Assembly (NCBI GenBank): GCA_039808325.1
Contig: JBDHSU010000163.1
Span: forward strand, 1-7,706
Length of the DNA stretch: 7,706 nt
Direction: 5' to 3'
Origin: JAFKKS01 sp039808325
Lineage (GTDB): Bacteria; Pseudomonadota; Alphaproteobacteria; Rhizobiales; Xanthobacteraceae
Below are positions 1 to 6,926 of the stretch, in pieces (the first letter of the stretch is position 1; each line of letters opens with the position of its first letter). A program made the position numbers and the translations under genes. Below the pieces are notes generated by a model. It did not search any database. It was not told where the DNA came from and worked only from the letters and a program-made list of their open reading frames with translations.

Positions 1-59
1 GATGGTCTGATAGCTCAAGGAAGCCTCGGCGTTTTTTCACGGAGCTGAACCTGACGCGA

Positions 60-1031
60 TTATTGGAGCCACCCGCGTTCCTTGTAATAGCGAATTGCGC
101 CATCATGCAGAGGAGCGGGAAGACCATCTTTCACCATGGTCGACGGATCGAGATGCGCGAATGCAGGATGCAACTTCTTGAATTCATCGAAGTTGTCGAA
201 CAGTGCCTTGACCACCTGATAGACGGTATCGTTGGAAATTTTCGCGGACGAGACGACCGTCGCCATGACGCCGTAGCTCGGAACATCAGTTGGATTGCTC
301 TTGTAAGTTCCACCCGGGATTTTTGATGGCGCGTAATAAACGCGGCTTGCCAGCAGCTTATCGACCGCTGCTCCCTCGACAGGAATGATTACGCCGCCGC
401 AAGACGTCGTCGCATCCTGAATATTCGCCGCCGGATGCCCGACCGGATAGATAAACGCGTCGATCTTTTTATCGCAGAGCGCCGCGCCCTGCTCATCGGC
501 TTTCAACTCGGAGGCGAGCGAAAAGTCACTCATTTTCCATCCGAGCGCGTCAACAAGTTCTTTGCTGAAGGCAAGTGTCGCCGCGCCCGGATTACCGACG
601 TTGACGCGCTTTCCCTTCAAGTCCTCGAGCTTCTTAATGCCGGTATCCGCTCGGGCGACGATCGTCACCGGTTCCGAGTGCACCGAAAAGAGTGCGCGAA
701 GCTCGGGAAAGGGACCAGCTTCCGTATATGCACCTGTGCCTCGGATGGCATGGAACTGTGAATCCGATTGCGCCATGCCGATATCGAGTTCGCCATTGCG
801 GATCGAATTGATGTTGAAAACTGAGCCGCCCGTCGACTCTACCGAGCAGCGGACCCCATGTTCTTTACGGCCTTTATTCACCAGCCGGCACACCGCTCCC
901 CCCACCGCGTAATACACGCCGGTCACACCCGCGGTTCCTATGGTGATGAAACGATCGGCGGCTTCGGCATGCGATGCTGCGAACGCCAGTAACAGACTCA
1001 TCAAGCCAAACTTGAATGACGCTGAAAACAT
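60..1031 (-). CDS. TAXI-family TRAP transporter solute-binding protein, periplasmic
   Basis: Predicted periplasmic receptor of a TRAP-type uptake system, which binds a small organic anion and delivers it to a DctQM-type permease. The 323-residue protein opens with a Sec signal peptide: Lys7, a hydrophobic core over about residues 8-20, and an AEA cleavage site near residue 24. The mature part starts with the family hallmark GTAGVTGVYYAVGG (residues 32-45). The inner phrases ELDIGMAQSD and LKGKRVNVGNPG are also typical of TAXI proteins, and the length is normal. I chose the ATG at 1031. A G-rich stretch lies just upstream, the signal peptide begins cleanly there, and the ATG nine codons earlier (1058) would fall at the likely transcription start. 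No permease gene is visible, although only 59 bases remain downstream. It diverges from the ABC binding-protein gene. The family is clear; the ligand is unknown. Confidence 0.9.
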   Translation of the reverse strand: MFSASFKFGLMSLLLAFAASHAEAADRFITIGTAGVTGVYYAVGGAVCRLVNKGRKEHGVRCSVESTGGSVFNINSIRNGELDIGMAQSDSQFHAIRGTGAYTEAGPFPELRALFSVHSEPVTIVARADTGIKKLEDLKGKRVNVGNPGAATLAFSKELVDALGWKMSDFSLASELKADEQGAALCDKKIDAFIYPVGHPAANIQDATTSCGGVIIPVEGAAVDKLLASRVYYAPSKIPGGTYKSNPTDVPSYGVMATVVSSAKISNDTVYQVVKALFDNFDEFKKLHPAFAHLDPSTMVKDGLPAPLHDGAIRYYKERGWLQ

Positions 1032-1044
1032 TGACGCCCCCCCA

Positions 1045-1072
1045 TTGTCGATCGGCATATCTCTAGTATACA
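1045..1072 (+). promoter_or_regulatory. Possible sigma70-like promoter for the ABC binding-protein gene
   Basis: On the plus strand TTGTCG (1045-1050) and TATACA (1067-1072) stand 16 bases apart; each matches its consensus at four of six positions. Use of this promoter would give a leader of about 150 bases before the ATG at 1228. This is a weak match. I saw no clearer promoter in 1078-1216, a stretch with no recognisable gene or other signal. Confidence 0.25.
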
Positions 1073-1077
1073 AGAGA
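1060..1077. promoter_or_regulatory. Imperfect palindromic operator candidate (GTATAC core) between divergent genes
   Basis: The 18 bases form an inverted repeat in which eight of nine base pairs match; only 1065/1072 fails. The core TAGTATACAA is close to the GT...AC half-site arrangement of operators bound by GntR-family regulators, but I see no regulator gene and the assignment is inference. The palindrome overlaps the likely -10 elements for both directions, which suits a repressor acting on both binding-protein genes. Confidence 0.5.
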
Positions 1078-1096
1078 GCTAGGCGGTCGCCGTCAA
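1065..1096 (-). promoter_or_regulatory. Possible sigma70-like promoter for the TAXI gene
   Basis: Read on the minus strand, TATACT at 1070-1065 matches the -10 consensus at five of six bases, and TTGACG at 1096-1091 matches the -35 at five of six. The 20-base spacer is longer than ideal, so a regulator-assisted promoter is possible. Transcription from this -10 would begin near 1058, leaving a leader of about 25 bases before the ATG at 1031. Confidence 0.35.
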
Positions 1097-1216
1097 GGGG
1101 TTGATGTCGTTGCGTCCCAAAAAAGTCTGAACAAGAAACTCTTGATTCATGAGGGCGCACGGCAGCGCTCGTTGCGTTCTTCGCGCCCGATGGATCTCGT
1201 CGTTTGCAGTCATTAC

Positions 1217-1223
1217 GGGAGAG
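1217..1223 (+). promoter_or_regulatory. Ribosome binding site fixing the start at 1228
   Basis: GGGAGAG lies 4 bases before the ATG at 1228. It favours that start over the in-frame ATG at 1204, which would also put an atypical extension in front of the twin-arginine motif. Confidence 0.6.
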
Positions 1224-1227
1224 CATC

Positions 1228-2271
1228 ATGCATACGAAACTAACTCGCAGAACGGTGTTGAAGGGCGCTTCGGGTGCGGCGTTGGCCGTAGCGGGGCCTG
1301 CGCTTATCGGCATTGCAAAAGCCGCGGAAGAGCTCGTTTTCGTCGGATTCGGCGGCACATATCAGGAAGGTCAGACCAAGGCGTTCTTCGAGCCCTTCGA
1401 GAAAGAAACGGGCATCAAGATCATTCAGACGACCGGCGTCGAACTGGCGAAGCTGAGGGCACAGGTGCAGGCCAAGAGCGTCGAATGGGACTTGATCTGC
1501 CTTCCGGACCGGCTGCGCTATACGGCGCTGTTCGACGACCTTCTCGCCAAACTTGATTTCAGCCGTCTCGATACGAGCGACCTGCTCAAGGAAACGGTTT
1601 CAGACTACTGCGTGGGCGGCATCACCCTGGCGACGCAACTGAGTTACAATAAGGACGCCTTTCCGAAAGGCGCGCCGGTGACTTGGGTCGACGCGTGGAA
1701 CACCGAAAAATTTCCGGGTCGCCGCGGAATGTACGGTGGGATTACCTACACGATGGAGTTCGCGCTCCTAGCCGACGGTGTCGCGAAGGACAAGCTTTAC
1801 CCCCTTGACGTCGACCGAGCGTTCAAGAGTCTCGACAAGTTCAAACGCGATGCCGTCTGGTGGACCCAATTCCCTCAGGTCGGACAGATGTTGCTCTCGA
1901 AAGAGATCACCATGTCGCCATGGACGCGGGCGCCGGCCCTTATCCTGCAAGGCCAGCCACTCGGCATTTCCTTCGACGGCGCCGCGGTAACCTATGAAGG
2001 ATGGGTCATCCCGAAGGGATCGAAGAAATACGACGCCGCAATGAAATTCATCAAGTTCGCACTTCAGCCCGAGCGACAGGCCGAACTGACGAAGTATATC
2101 ACGTTCGGACCGACCAACCGGAAAGCCTTCCCCATGGTGGATCCGAAGGTCATGCAGGTTTTGGCTTCGAACCCCGACAATTTCGCCAAGGGCTTTCTCT
2201 TCAGCGGCGAATGGTGGGGCCCCAATCTCGCCAAGGTCACCGAACGCTTCAACGAGTGGAAGTTGAGCTAG
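1228..2271 (+). CDS. ABC transporter substrate-binding protein, PotD-like, Tat-exported
   Basis: Predicted periplasmic extracellular solute-binding protein of the spermidine/putrescine-like (PotD) group, the receptor of an ABC importer. The 347-residue product begins with a twin-arginine signal, TRRTVLKG at residues 6-13, followed by an Ala/Gly-rich hydrophobic stretch and a cleavage site near AKA (residues 30-32). The mature protein starts with LVFVGFGGTYQEGQ, typical of these receptors. Its C-terminal part carries the usual phrases GWVIPKGSKKYDAAMKFIKF and FGPTNRKAFP. Length is normal and the frame is intact. No ATPase or permease gene accompanies it; downstream is a convergent catabolic operon. 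It shares an intergenic region and a candidate operator with the TAXI gene. PotD-like sequence does not mean the ligand is a polyamine, and I cannot name the substrate. Confidence 0.9.
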   Translation: MHTKLTRRTVLKGASGAALAVAGPALIGIAKAAEELVFVGFGGTYQEGQTKAFFEPFEKETGIKIIQTTGVELAKLRAQVQAKSVEWDLICLPDRLRYTALFDDLLAKLDFSRLDTSDLLKETVSDYCVGGITLATQLSYNKDAFPKGAPVTWVDAWNTEKFPGRRGMYGGITYTMEFALLADGVAKDKLYPLDVDRAFKSLDKFKRDAVWWTQFPQVGQMLLSKEITMSPWTRAPALILQGQPLGISFDGAAVTYEGWVIPKGSKKYDAAMKFIKFALQPERQAELTKYITFGPTNRKAFPMVDPKVMQVLASNPDNFAKGFLFSGEWWGPNLAKVTERFNEWKLS

Positions 2272-2282
2272 GCAATCCGGCA

Positions 2283-2315
2283 CGTGGAGCACTCGCTATC
2301 CGGCGAAGCTCCACG
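2283..2315. terminator. Hairpin between convergent genes, possible bidirectional terminator
   Basis: CGTGGAGC (2283-2290) and GCTCCACG (2308-2315) form a perfect 8-bp inverted repeat around a 17-base loop. It sits in the 95-bp gap between the stop of the ABC binding protein and the stop of the MaoC hydratase, where a terminator would be expected. No T-run follows on either strand, so a classical intrinsic terminator is not demonstrated. Confidence 0.35.
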
Positions 2316-2366
2316 CTCTGCACTTTCGCGCGGCATTCAAATGGCCGGAGACGATTTCGACGACCT

Positions 2367-2741
2367 TTAGTCGGTTGGTAGCGTCCACGTTCCTTCAATC
2401 ACGTTGTCTGATCGCTCATTGCGCGCATAGACGCGGTAAGCGCTACCGTCCGCAGCCGCCAAGGCCCCGCCGGCGATGATGACTTCGTCTTCTCGCACCG
2501 GACGCACGAAACGTACCGTCAGCGTACTACCTTCAATATCCTGCACGCCGTGCGTCAATTCGATCGCATGCCAGATTAGGCTCAGCGACATCGTCCCATG
2601 CGCGATGATGCCCCCCATCTCCGTCGCTGCCGCGAAAGCTCGATCGGTATGGATGGGATTGCCGTCGCCTGTCAGCCGGTCGTAACGCTCGATGCTTTCG
2701 AAGTCGGCCTTCTTCTTGGCGACGGCAAAATCTCTCATCAT
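2367..2741 (-). CDS. MaoC-like enoyl-CoA hydratase, catalytic single-hotdog subunit
   Basis: Predicted (R)-specific enoyl-CoA hydratase of the MaoC/hydratase-2 family, which adds water to a trans-2-enoyl-CoA in the cytosol. The 124-residue protein is one hotdog domain. The hydratase-2 motif is complete: YDRLTGDGNPIHTD at residues 20-33 with the catalytic pair Asp26 and His31, followed by IIAHGTM at 45-51. The C-terminal strand region RFVRPVREDEVI is also typical. GAGGGT (2753-2748) lies six bases before the ATG at 2741, supporting that start; a second ATG follows directly. It is the last gene of the operon, 23 bases after a second hotdog gene that lacks the motif. This suggests a heteromeric hydratase like ChsH1-ChsH2, with this protein in the ChsH1 role. 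The family is clear; the pairing and substrate are inferred. Confidence 0.88.
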   Translation of the reverse strand: MMRDFAVAKKKADFESIERYDRLTGDGNPIHTDRAFAAATEMGGIIAHGTMSLSLIWHAIELTHGVQDIEGSTLTVRFVRPVREDEVIIAGGALAAADGSAYRVYARNERSDNVIEGTWTLPTD

Positions 2742-2764
2742 GTTTCAACCCTCACGCTTGGCCG

Positions 2765-3145
2765 TCAAGCCGCAACGAGGCTCGTCATCTCGGCTGTGAA
2801 AAGAGCGCCATCTTCGTCGCGCGCCTTGAAACCAAGCCATACAATTCGCCTGGTCTTTCTCATCTCTTTCCGCAGACAACAGACTTCCGTCACCACGGTG
2901 GTTCCTCGGCGGGGAAGCCGTTGAACGGAAAACGACTGCCCTGCATGCACATTTCCGGGCGGGCGCGGGGTGATCACCGCAAAGTAAGCGCGCATCACAA
3001 CGAGTGACAGCATGCTCGCCGGCACCCTCGTTCCGCCCTGTGCCGTGCCGAACTCCGCCTCCCATGCGGCGCAGAGGTCGGGCGACAGGACCAGCGAATG
3101 TTCGCCATAGCTCCGCCCGGCCTCGTAGGCATCAAAGACGAACAT
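2765..3145 (-). CDS. MaoC-like hotdog protein lacking the catalytic motif, probable hydratase partner subunit
   Basis: A 126-residue single hotdog protein resembling the N-terminal half of FAS1-like/MaoC dehydratases. The segment TPRPPGNVHAGQSFSVQRL (residues 59-77) and the following RRGTTVVTEV match the central helix-end and strand region of that fold. The hydratase-2 motif (G-D-x-N-P-x-H) is absent, so it is probably not catalytic alone. Its ATG at 3145 shares one base with the stop codon of the upstream DUF35 gene (TGATG), so translation is probably coupled; I see only a weak ribosome site. In actinobacterial ChsH2 a MaoC-like half without full catalytic residues is fused to a DUF35 domain and pairs with the catalytic ChsH1. 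Here the equivalent parts appear as neighbouring genes. The fold assignment rests on recognition by eye and is less certain than for its neighbours. Confidence 0.75.
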   Translation of the reverse strand: MFVFDAYEAGRSYGEHSLVLSPDLCAAWEAEFGTAQGGTRVPASMLSLVVMRAYFAVITPRPPGNVHAGQSFSVQRLPRRGTTVVTEVCCLRKEMRKTRRIVWLGFKARDEDGALFTAEMTSLVAA

Positions 3146-3537
3146 CAGTCACTGCCAGCAGGCTCGAATTGCGGAAGCCGCTGCTCGTCTGCTGTAAAGG
3201 TGAGTTTCACCGGCATGCTGATGGTCACGGATTGCGGGTCGCCGTTGATGATGTTCGCCATCACCCGGAAACCTTCGTCCAGGTCGATCAGGGCCAAGAC
3301 GTACGGAACGCGCGATCTGAATTCCGCGGAGGGCGCTCTATGCACGACAGTGAAGCTGTAAACTTGGCCGCGACCAGCCGATGTCGCAATATCGAGCTGG
3401 GCGCTTTGACAATGCGAGCAGATGGCGCGCGGATAGAACTGGGCTTGCTTGCAATCGCGGCAGCGTTGAAAGGTCAGCCGGCCATCGCGGCAGGCATCGC
3501 GGAAGGCCTGCGTCTCGGGTGAAGAACACGCGTTCAC
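3145..3537 (-). CDS. DUF35 zinc-ribbon/OB-fold protein, probable aldolase partner
   Basis: A 130-residue protein with the two-part DUF35 layout. A rubredoxin-like zinc ribbon has four cysteines (C26-x2-C29-x10-C40-x2-C43, with FYPRAIC between the pairs). It is followed by an OB fold starting at GRGQVYSFTVVHR and continuing through VPYVLALIDLDEGFRV. DUF35 proteins form obligate complexes with thiolase-superfamily enzymes, and in Ltp2-type aldolases they complete the CoA-ester binding site. The start is GTG at 3537, overlapping the thiolase stop by four bases (GTGA), with GGGGAGA (3549-3543) five bases upstream. The stop overlaps the next gene's ATG by one base. This coupling fits a stable complex with the adjacent thiolase-like protein. 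The domain call is firm; the partner is inferred from position and family knowledge. Confidence 0.92.
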   Translation of the reverse strand: MNACSSPETQAFRDACRDGRLTFQRCRDCKQAQFYPRAICSHCQSAQLDIATSAGRGQVYSFTVVHRAPSAEFRSRVPYVLALIDLDEGFRVMANIINGDPQSVTISMPVKLTFTADEQRLPQFEPAGSD

Positions 3538-4691
3538 GCCACTCTCCCCATGACCAAGGACGAGTGCGCCGACATCACACCGCCGCAGCCATGCACGAAG
3601 GCAAACGCGGCATCCGCCACTTGACGATCTCCCGCGGCGTGACGCAGTTGCTCGATTGCTTCAACCACGTGGAAGAGCCCGCCCGCCGCGCCGGAATGAC
3701 CAAACGAGAGCAATCCGCCATGCGTGTTGCAAGGCAAACGCCCGTTGAGTCGCAAAGCGCCCTCACGCACCGCCGGTCCCGCCTCCCCGCGCCCCAGCAG
3801 GCCGGACGATTCCAGCGTCACTGCCAGAGTGATCGTGAAAGAGTCGTAGACTTCCGCGACATCGATCTCGCCCGGCGTCATACCCGCGCACTCGAAGGCG
3901 GCCGCGGCAGATTGTCGGCAACCAAAATCGACAAGCGACGGCGCAGCGACGAGATGCTCGTGCGTGTGGCCCTGCCCGCTACCAAGTAACGCCACCTCAG
4001 CGTGCCGCGTATCTTTCGCAGAATCGGAAGCGCTTAATACAACGGCGGCGCCTCCGTCTGAGATCAGACAGCAGTCGAGCAACCGCAATGGCGATGCGAT
4101 GATCCGCGACGCATTGACGTCATCGCGCGTGATCGGTGTTCGCTTGTGCGCTTTCGGGTGACGCATCGCGTGCTCGCGCTGTGTCACCGCAATGTCGGCG
4201 AGTTCATCGAGGGTGATGCCGTATTCGTGCATGTAACGTTGCGCGACCAGCGCGTACGCCGCCGGAATTGAAAAGCCATATGGCTTCTCAAATTCCGGAT
4301 GGCCAAAATCGGCGAGCGCGGCCACTGCGCCGTCGCGCGCTAGGCCGCTGAGACGGTTCTCGCCCGTCGCGATCAACACGTTGCGGCAGTATCCGGCTTC
4401 GATCAGCGCAGCAGCCTGGGCGACGAGCATGCACCCAGTCGCGCCGCCCATCTGGATCGACAGCATAGTTCGCGGCGAAAGGCCAACATACTCCGCATAC
4501 CACGAGGTCAACATCGGATGCGGCTCGGAAATGCTGTAGGCGCAAAGAAGCCCATCGATATCAGCCGCCGCCAAGCCCGCGTCCGCGATCGCCGCCAGCC
4601 CTGCCTCCGCCATCAGCGACAACGAGCTGCGGCCAGTCAATTCACCGACCTGTGTAACGTGAGCGCCGGTAAAGATCGCCTGAAGCGTCAC
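3534..4691 (-). CDS. Thiolase-superfamily protein, SCP2/Ltp2-like, without the N-terminal nucleophilic Cys; probable retro-aldolase
   Basis: A thiolase-fold protein of the SCP2/lipid-transfer group, 385 residues from GTG 4691, the normal length. Numbered from the alternative GTG at 4697, the active-site loop reads QMGGATGCM (82-90). Thiolases carry the nucleophilic Cys in the sequence C-A-T-G; here that position is Gly85, while Cys89 lies four residues later. The thiolase His regions remain: NTHGG (324-328, His326) and SFGHSGAAGG (331-340, His334). VYDSF (283-287) supplies a tyrosine in the region where SCP2-like family members have one. Missing Cys plus an adjacent DUF35 gene is the pattern of Ltp2-type aldolases, which cleave 3-hydroxyacyl-CoAs by retro-aldol reaction. 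The start at 4691 gives a GTGA overlap with the upstream synthetase and proper spacing from AGAAGG; GTG 4697 overlaps that ribosome site. Superfamily certain; aldolase activity and substrate inferred. Confidence 0.85.
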   Translation of the reverse strand: MTLQAIFTGAHVTQVGELTGRSSLSLMAEAGLAAIADAGLAAADIDGLLCAYSISEPHPMLTSWYAEYVGLSPRTMLSIQMGGATGCMLVAQAAALIEAGYCRNVLIATGENRLSGLARDGAVAALADFGHPEFEKPYGFSIPAAYALVAQRYMHEYGITLDELADIAVTQREHAMRHPKAHKRTPITRDDVNASRIIASPLRLLDCCLISDGGAAVVLSASDSAKDTRHAEVALLGSGQGHTHEHLVAAPSLVDFGCRQSAAAAFECAGMTPGEIDVAEVYDSFTITLAVTLESSGLLGRGEAGPAVREGALRLNGRLPCNTHGGLLSFGHSGAAGGLFHVVEAIEQLRHAAGDRQVADAAFAFVHGCGGVMSAHSSLVMGRVA

Positions 4692-6892
4692 TGGCACCTT
4701 CTCTCATCAGAGTCCAAAGCGTCCTTCAACCCGCTGCGCCCCAGCACGATGCGCACATCAGCGATTGCCGACTGGCTTGCACCAACAATAACCGGATTGA
4801 GATCAACTTCCGCAAGATCATCGCAAGCTGCAATCATCTCCGACAGCTGCGATAGCAGTTTGGCCGGCCCAGCGGCGTCGATTTTCTCGCTCCCGCGATA
4901 GCCATCCAGAAGAACGTGGCCGCGTAACGATTTCAACATCACGGTAGCGTCAGCCATGGAGACCGGCGCCAGACGGAATTGCACATCCTTGAGCAATTCG
5001 ACGAGAATGCCACCCATCCCGACCATTACAATGGGGCCGAACTGCGCATCGCGGAAAGCGCCCATAACCAATTCAACACCGCCTGCGACCATCGGCGTAA
5101 CGAGCACGCGCACATCGCGGAGACCAGCGGAACTTGCGCGCTTTTGCAACGTGTCGAAGACGCCCACCGCGGCCGCAGCGGTGACATTCAAAGCGACGCC
5201 GCCGATGTCGGACTTGTGAACGGCGTCGGGAGAGATCAGCTTGAGACAAGCATTGCCCCCAACGTTGGCGATGGCCTCAATGCAAGCCTGTCGCGTCTCG
5301 ACCGTTCGCCATTGTGGCACATCGATGCCGAACCCCACGAGCGCGGCTCGCGCTTCGGGTTCCTGTAGCCAAGGCTGCACGCCCCGCACAGCCTTTTTGA
5401 ACGCGGCTTGCATGGCGTCTGCCGCGCTCGTTGAAAGACGCACCGGCGCCGAAGTTGCCACACCTGCAGGCCGCGGCGGAGCCAAGTGACGCAGCACCTT
5501 TGCTCCCATCTCGATGCCGCGATGAACGCTGACGCCCGCCTCGCGAAGCACATTGAGCGCGGCGACATCCGACTCGGCGTGAACCGAATGGACGTGGACC
5601 GGCTTTCCGCTGCGCTTTGCTAGATTTGCGATTTCATGGGCTGCATCAATCTCCATAGCCTCAATCGGCGCCCCACCAAGACGATGGTAGCCGCCGAAGT
5701 GGCCGACCATGATCGTTGCGCCGACAGCCGGATCGCGAAGGCAGATCTCCATCGCTTTCGGGATGACGCCCGGCTCGCCCTCGGCCACGCCGGCAAAGTC
5801 AACCGGGTTGGCGACCGGGCAGCGCTCCGGCAGGAACGCCGCCAAATCCCGCTGCGTCGCTTCGCTTAACGTTGGGATGATCAGGCCCGACAAGCCCGCA
5901 GCGTCACAGAAGAGCGTCGCATGTCCGCCGCCGTCTGTGAGAACTGCAACACCCGGCGATGTCATCTTTGCTCCGCGCGAGAACGCCAGCGCGGTCTCCC
6001 AAGCTTCTTCCGCCTCGTACGCGCGGACGATGCCGCACTGCGCAAACGCCGCTTCGACCAGGCGATCCTCGCCAGCGAGCGATCCAGTGTGGGAGAGCGC
6101 GGCGCGGCTTCCGCTCTCGCTACGGCCCGGCTTGAGGATGACGACCGGCTTCCGCACGGGTGCACGCCGAACGATCTCGCAAAGTTGGCGCCCCTCGTTG
6201 GCGCCAAATCCCTCGATATAGGCGAGCACAACCTCCGTTGCCGGGTCGCGCAAATAGTAGCCGACAAGCTCAAACGCTTTGACGTCCGCGGAATTCCCGA
6301 TGGTGATGGAACGGCTGAAACCCACATGATTTTTGCGCGCCAGGTCGGCAAAATCGAGCGCCATGTTTCCACTCTGCGAAACCAAACCGATATTACCTGG
6401 TCGTACTGCCCAGCCGCACGCATTCATCATCACCGGACCGCTGAAAATGCCGGCGCAATTCGGGCCGAAAAGCCGCACATTCGCCGCGCGCGTCTTATCC
6501 ACCATGCGCCTTTCGATTTCGCGGCCTTTCAGACCAACTTCGCCGAAGCCTGCCGTGATGATAACGATGCCTCGAACACCCTTGGCGATGCATTCGTCAA
6601 CGGCATCCGGCACGGCCGACGGCGGAATAGCGACGATGGCGATGTCCACCTCACCCGGCACATCATGGAGCGAACGAAACGCCTTTCGCCCACGCACTTC
6701 CGGCAGCTTCGGATGGATAGGATACAGGCCGCCGGAGAATCCGGCCTCCACAAGCGTCTTCCAACGCCGGCCGCCCGCCTTTTCCGCCGCTTCCGTCGCG
6801 CCGATCATGGCAATGCCGCGCGGATTGAAAATCGCCTCGAATGCGTCATCGTCAGCATCCGTCGGCAAACTCTTCTCGACTTTGTTCAACAT
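4688..6892 (-). CDS. ADP-forming acyl-CoA synthetase (acetate-CoA ligase family), fused alpha-beta form
   Basis: Predicted cytosolic acid-CoA ligase (ADP-forming) catalysing acyl-CoA + ADP + Pi = acid + CoA + ATP. The 734-residue chain has the standard fused order. A CoA-binding Rossmann domain comes first (IAMIGATEAAEKAGG, about 27-41). A succinyl-CoA-synthetase-like middle follows, with VSQSGNMALDFA and the phosphohistidine loop ALSHTGSLAG (His268), plus NPVDF at 362-366. The C-terminal ATP-grasp domain has SPDAVHKSDIGGV (554-566), GPIVMVGMGGILVEL (619-633) and EVDLNP (695-700). All expected motifs are intact. I chose ATG 6892, which has AGGT upstream and lies 34 bases after the amidohydrolase stop; longer in-frame starts to 6988 would run back into that gene. 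It could activate an imported acid or recover ATP from a product acyl-CoA, since the reaction is reversible. Substrate not deducible. Confidence 0.9.
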   Translation of the reverse strand: MLNKVEKSLPTDADDDAFEAIFNPRGIAMIGATEAAEKAGGRRWKTLVEAGFSGGLYPIHPKLPEVRGRKAFRSLHDVPGEVDIAIVAIPPSAVPDAVDECIAKGVRGIVIITAGFGEVGLKGREIERRMVDKTRAANVRLFGPNCAGIFSGPVMMNACGWAVRPGNIGLVSQSGNMALDFADLARKNHVGFSRSITIGNSADVKAFELVGYYLRDPATEVVLAYIEGFGANEGRQLCEIVRRAPVRKPVVILKPGRSESGSRAALSHTGSLAGEDRLVEAAFAQCGIVRAYEAEEAWETALAFSRGAKMTSPGVAVLTDGGGHATLFCDAAGLSGLIIPTLSEATQRDLAAFLPERCPVANPVDFAGVAEGEPGVIPKAMEICLRDPAVGATIMVGHFGGYHRLGGAPIEAMEIDAAHEIANLAKRSGKPVHVHSVHAESDVAALNVLREAGVSVHRGIEMGAKVLRHLAPPRPAGVATSAPVRLSTSAADAMQAAFKKAVRGVQPWLQEPEARAALVGFGIDVPQWRTVETRQACIEAIANVGGNACLKLISPDAVHKSDIGGVALNVTAAAAVGVFDTLQKRASSAGLRDVRVLVTPMVAGGVELVMGAFRDAQFGPIVMVGMGGILVELLKDVQFRLAPVSMADATVMLKSLRGHVLLDGYRGSEKIDAAGPAKLLSQLSEMIAACDDLAEVDLNPVIVGASQSAIADVRIVLGRSGLKDALDSDERRCQ
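4697..4702 (-). promoter_or_regulatory. Ribosome binding site that decides the thiolase-like gene start
   Basis: On the minus strand AGAAGG (4702-4697) is followed by TGCCA and then GTG at 4691, a normal five-base spacing. The other in-frame GTG, at 4697, begins inside this site and so is unlikely to be used. The chosen GTG also overlaps the preceding stop codon in the same GTGA arrangement found at 3537. Confidence 0.6.
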
Positions 6893-6926
6893 GCTCGTAC
6901 CTGACAAATTCAACCGCGGGCCGCGC

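Noticed and set aside
20..37. T6 run after GCCTCGGCG, a possible terminator for a gene left of the window
   Set aside because: The stem would have only three base pairs with a two-base loop; positions 1-59 show no other signal.
1037..1043. C7 tract just upstream of the TAXI start, as a possible phase-variable repeat
   Set aside because: It lies outside the reading frame from 1031 and is short. On the coding strand it reads as a G-run that can serve as a crude ribosome site, so there is no evidence of slippage.
1032..1358. N-terminal extension of the TAXI gene up to 1358
   Set aside because: The extension runs through the intergenic region and antisense into the ABC binding-protein gene. It would bury a clear Sec signal peptide about 109 residues inside the protein.
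1149..1556. Plus-strand 135-codon open frame starting at 1149
   Set aside because: It overlaps the binding-protein gene in another frame, its translation is Arg-rich without a domain, and the 1228 start has a ribosome site and a Tat signal.
3381..3989. Plus-strand 202-codon open frame across the DUF35/thiolase junction
   Set aside because: It is antisense to two coupled genes, has an Arg-rich composition and shows no recognisable motif.
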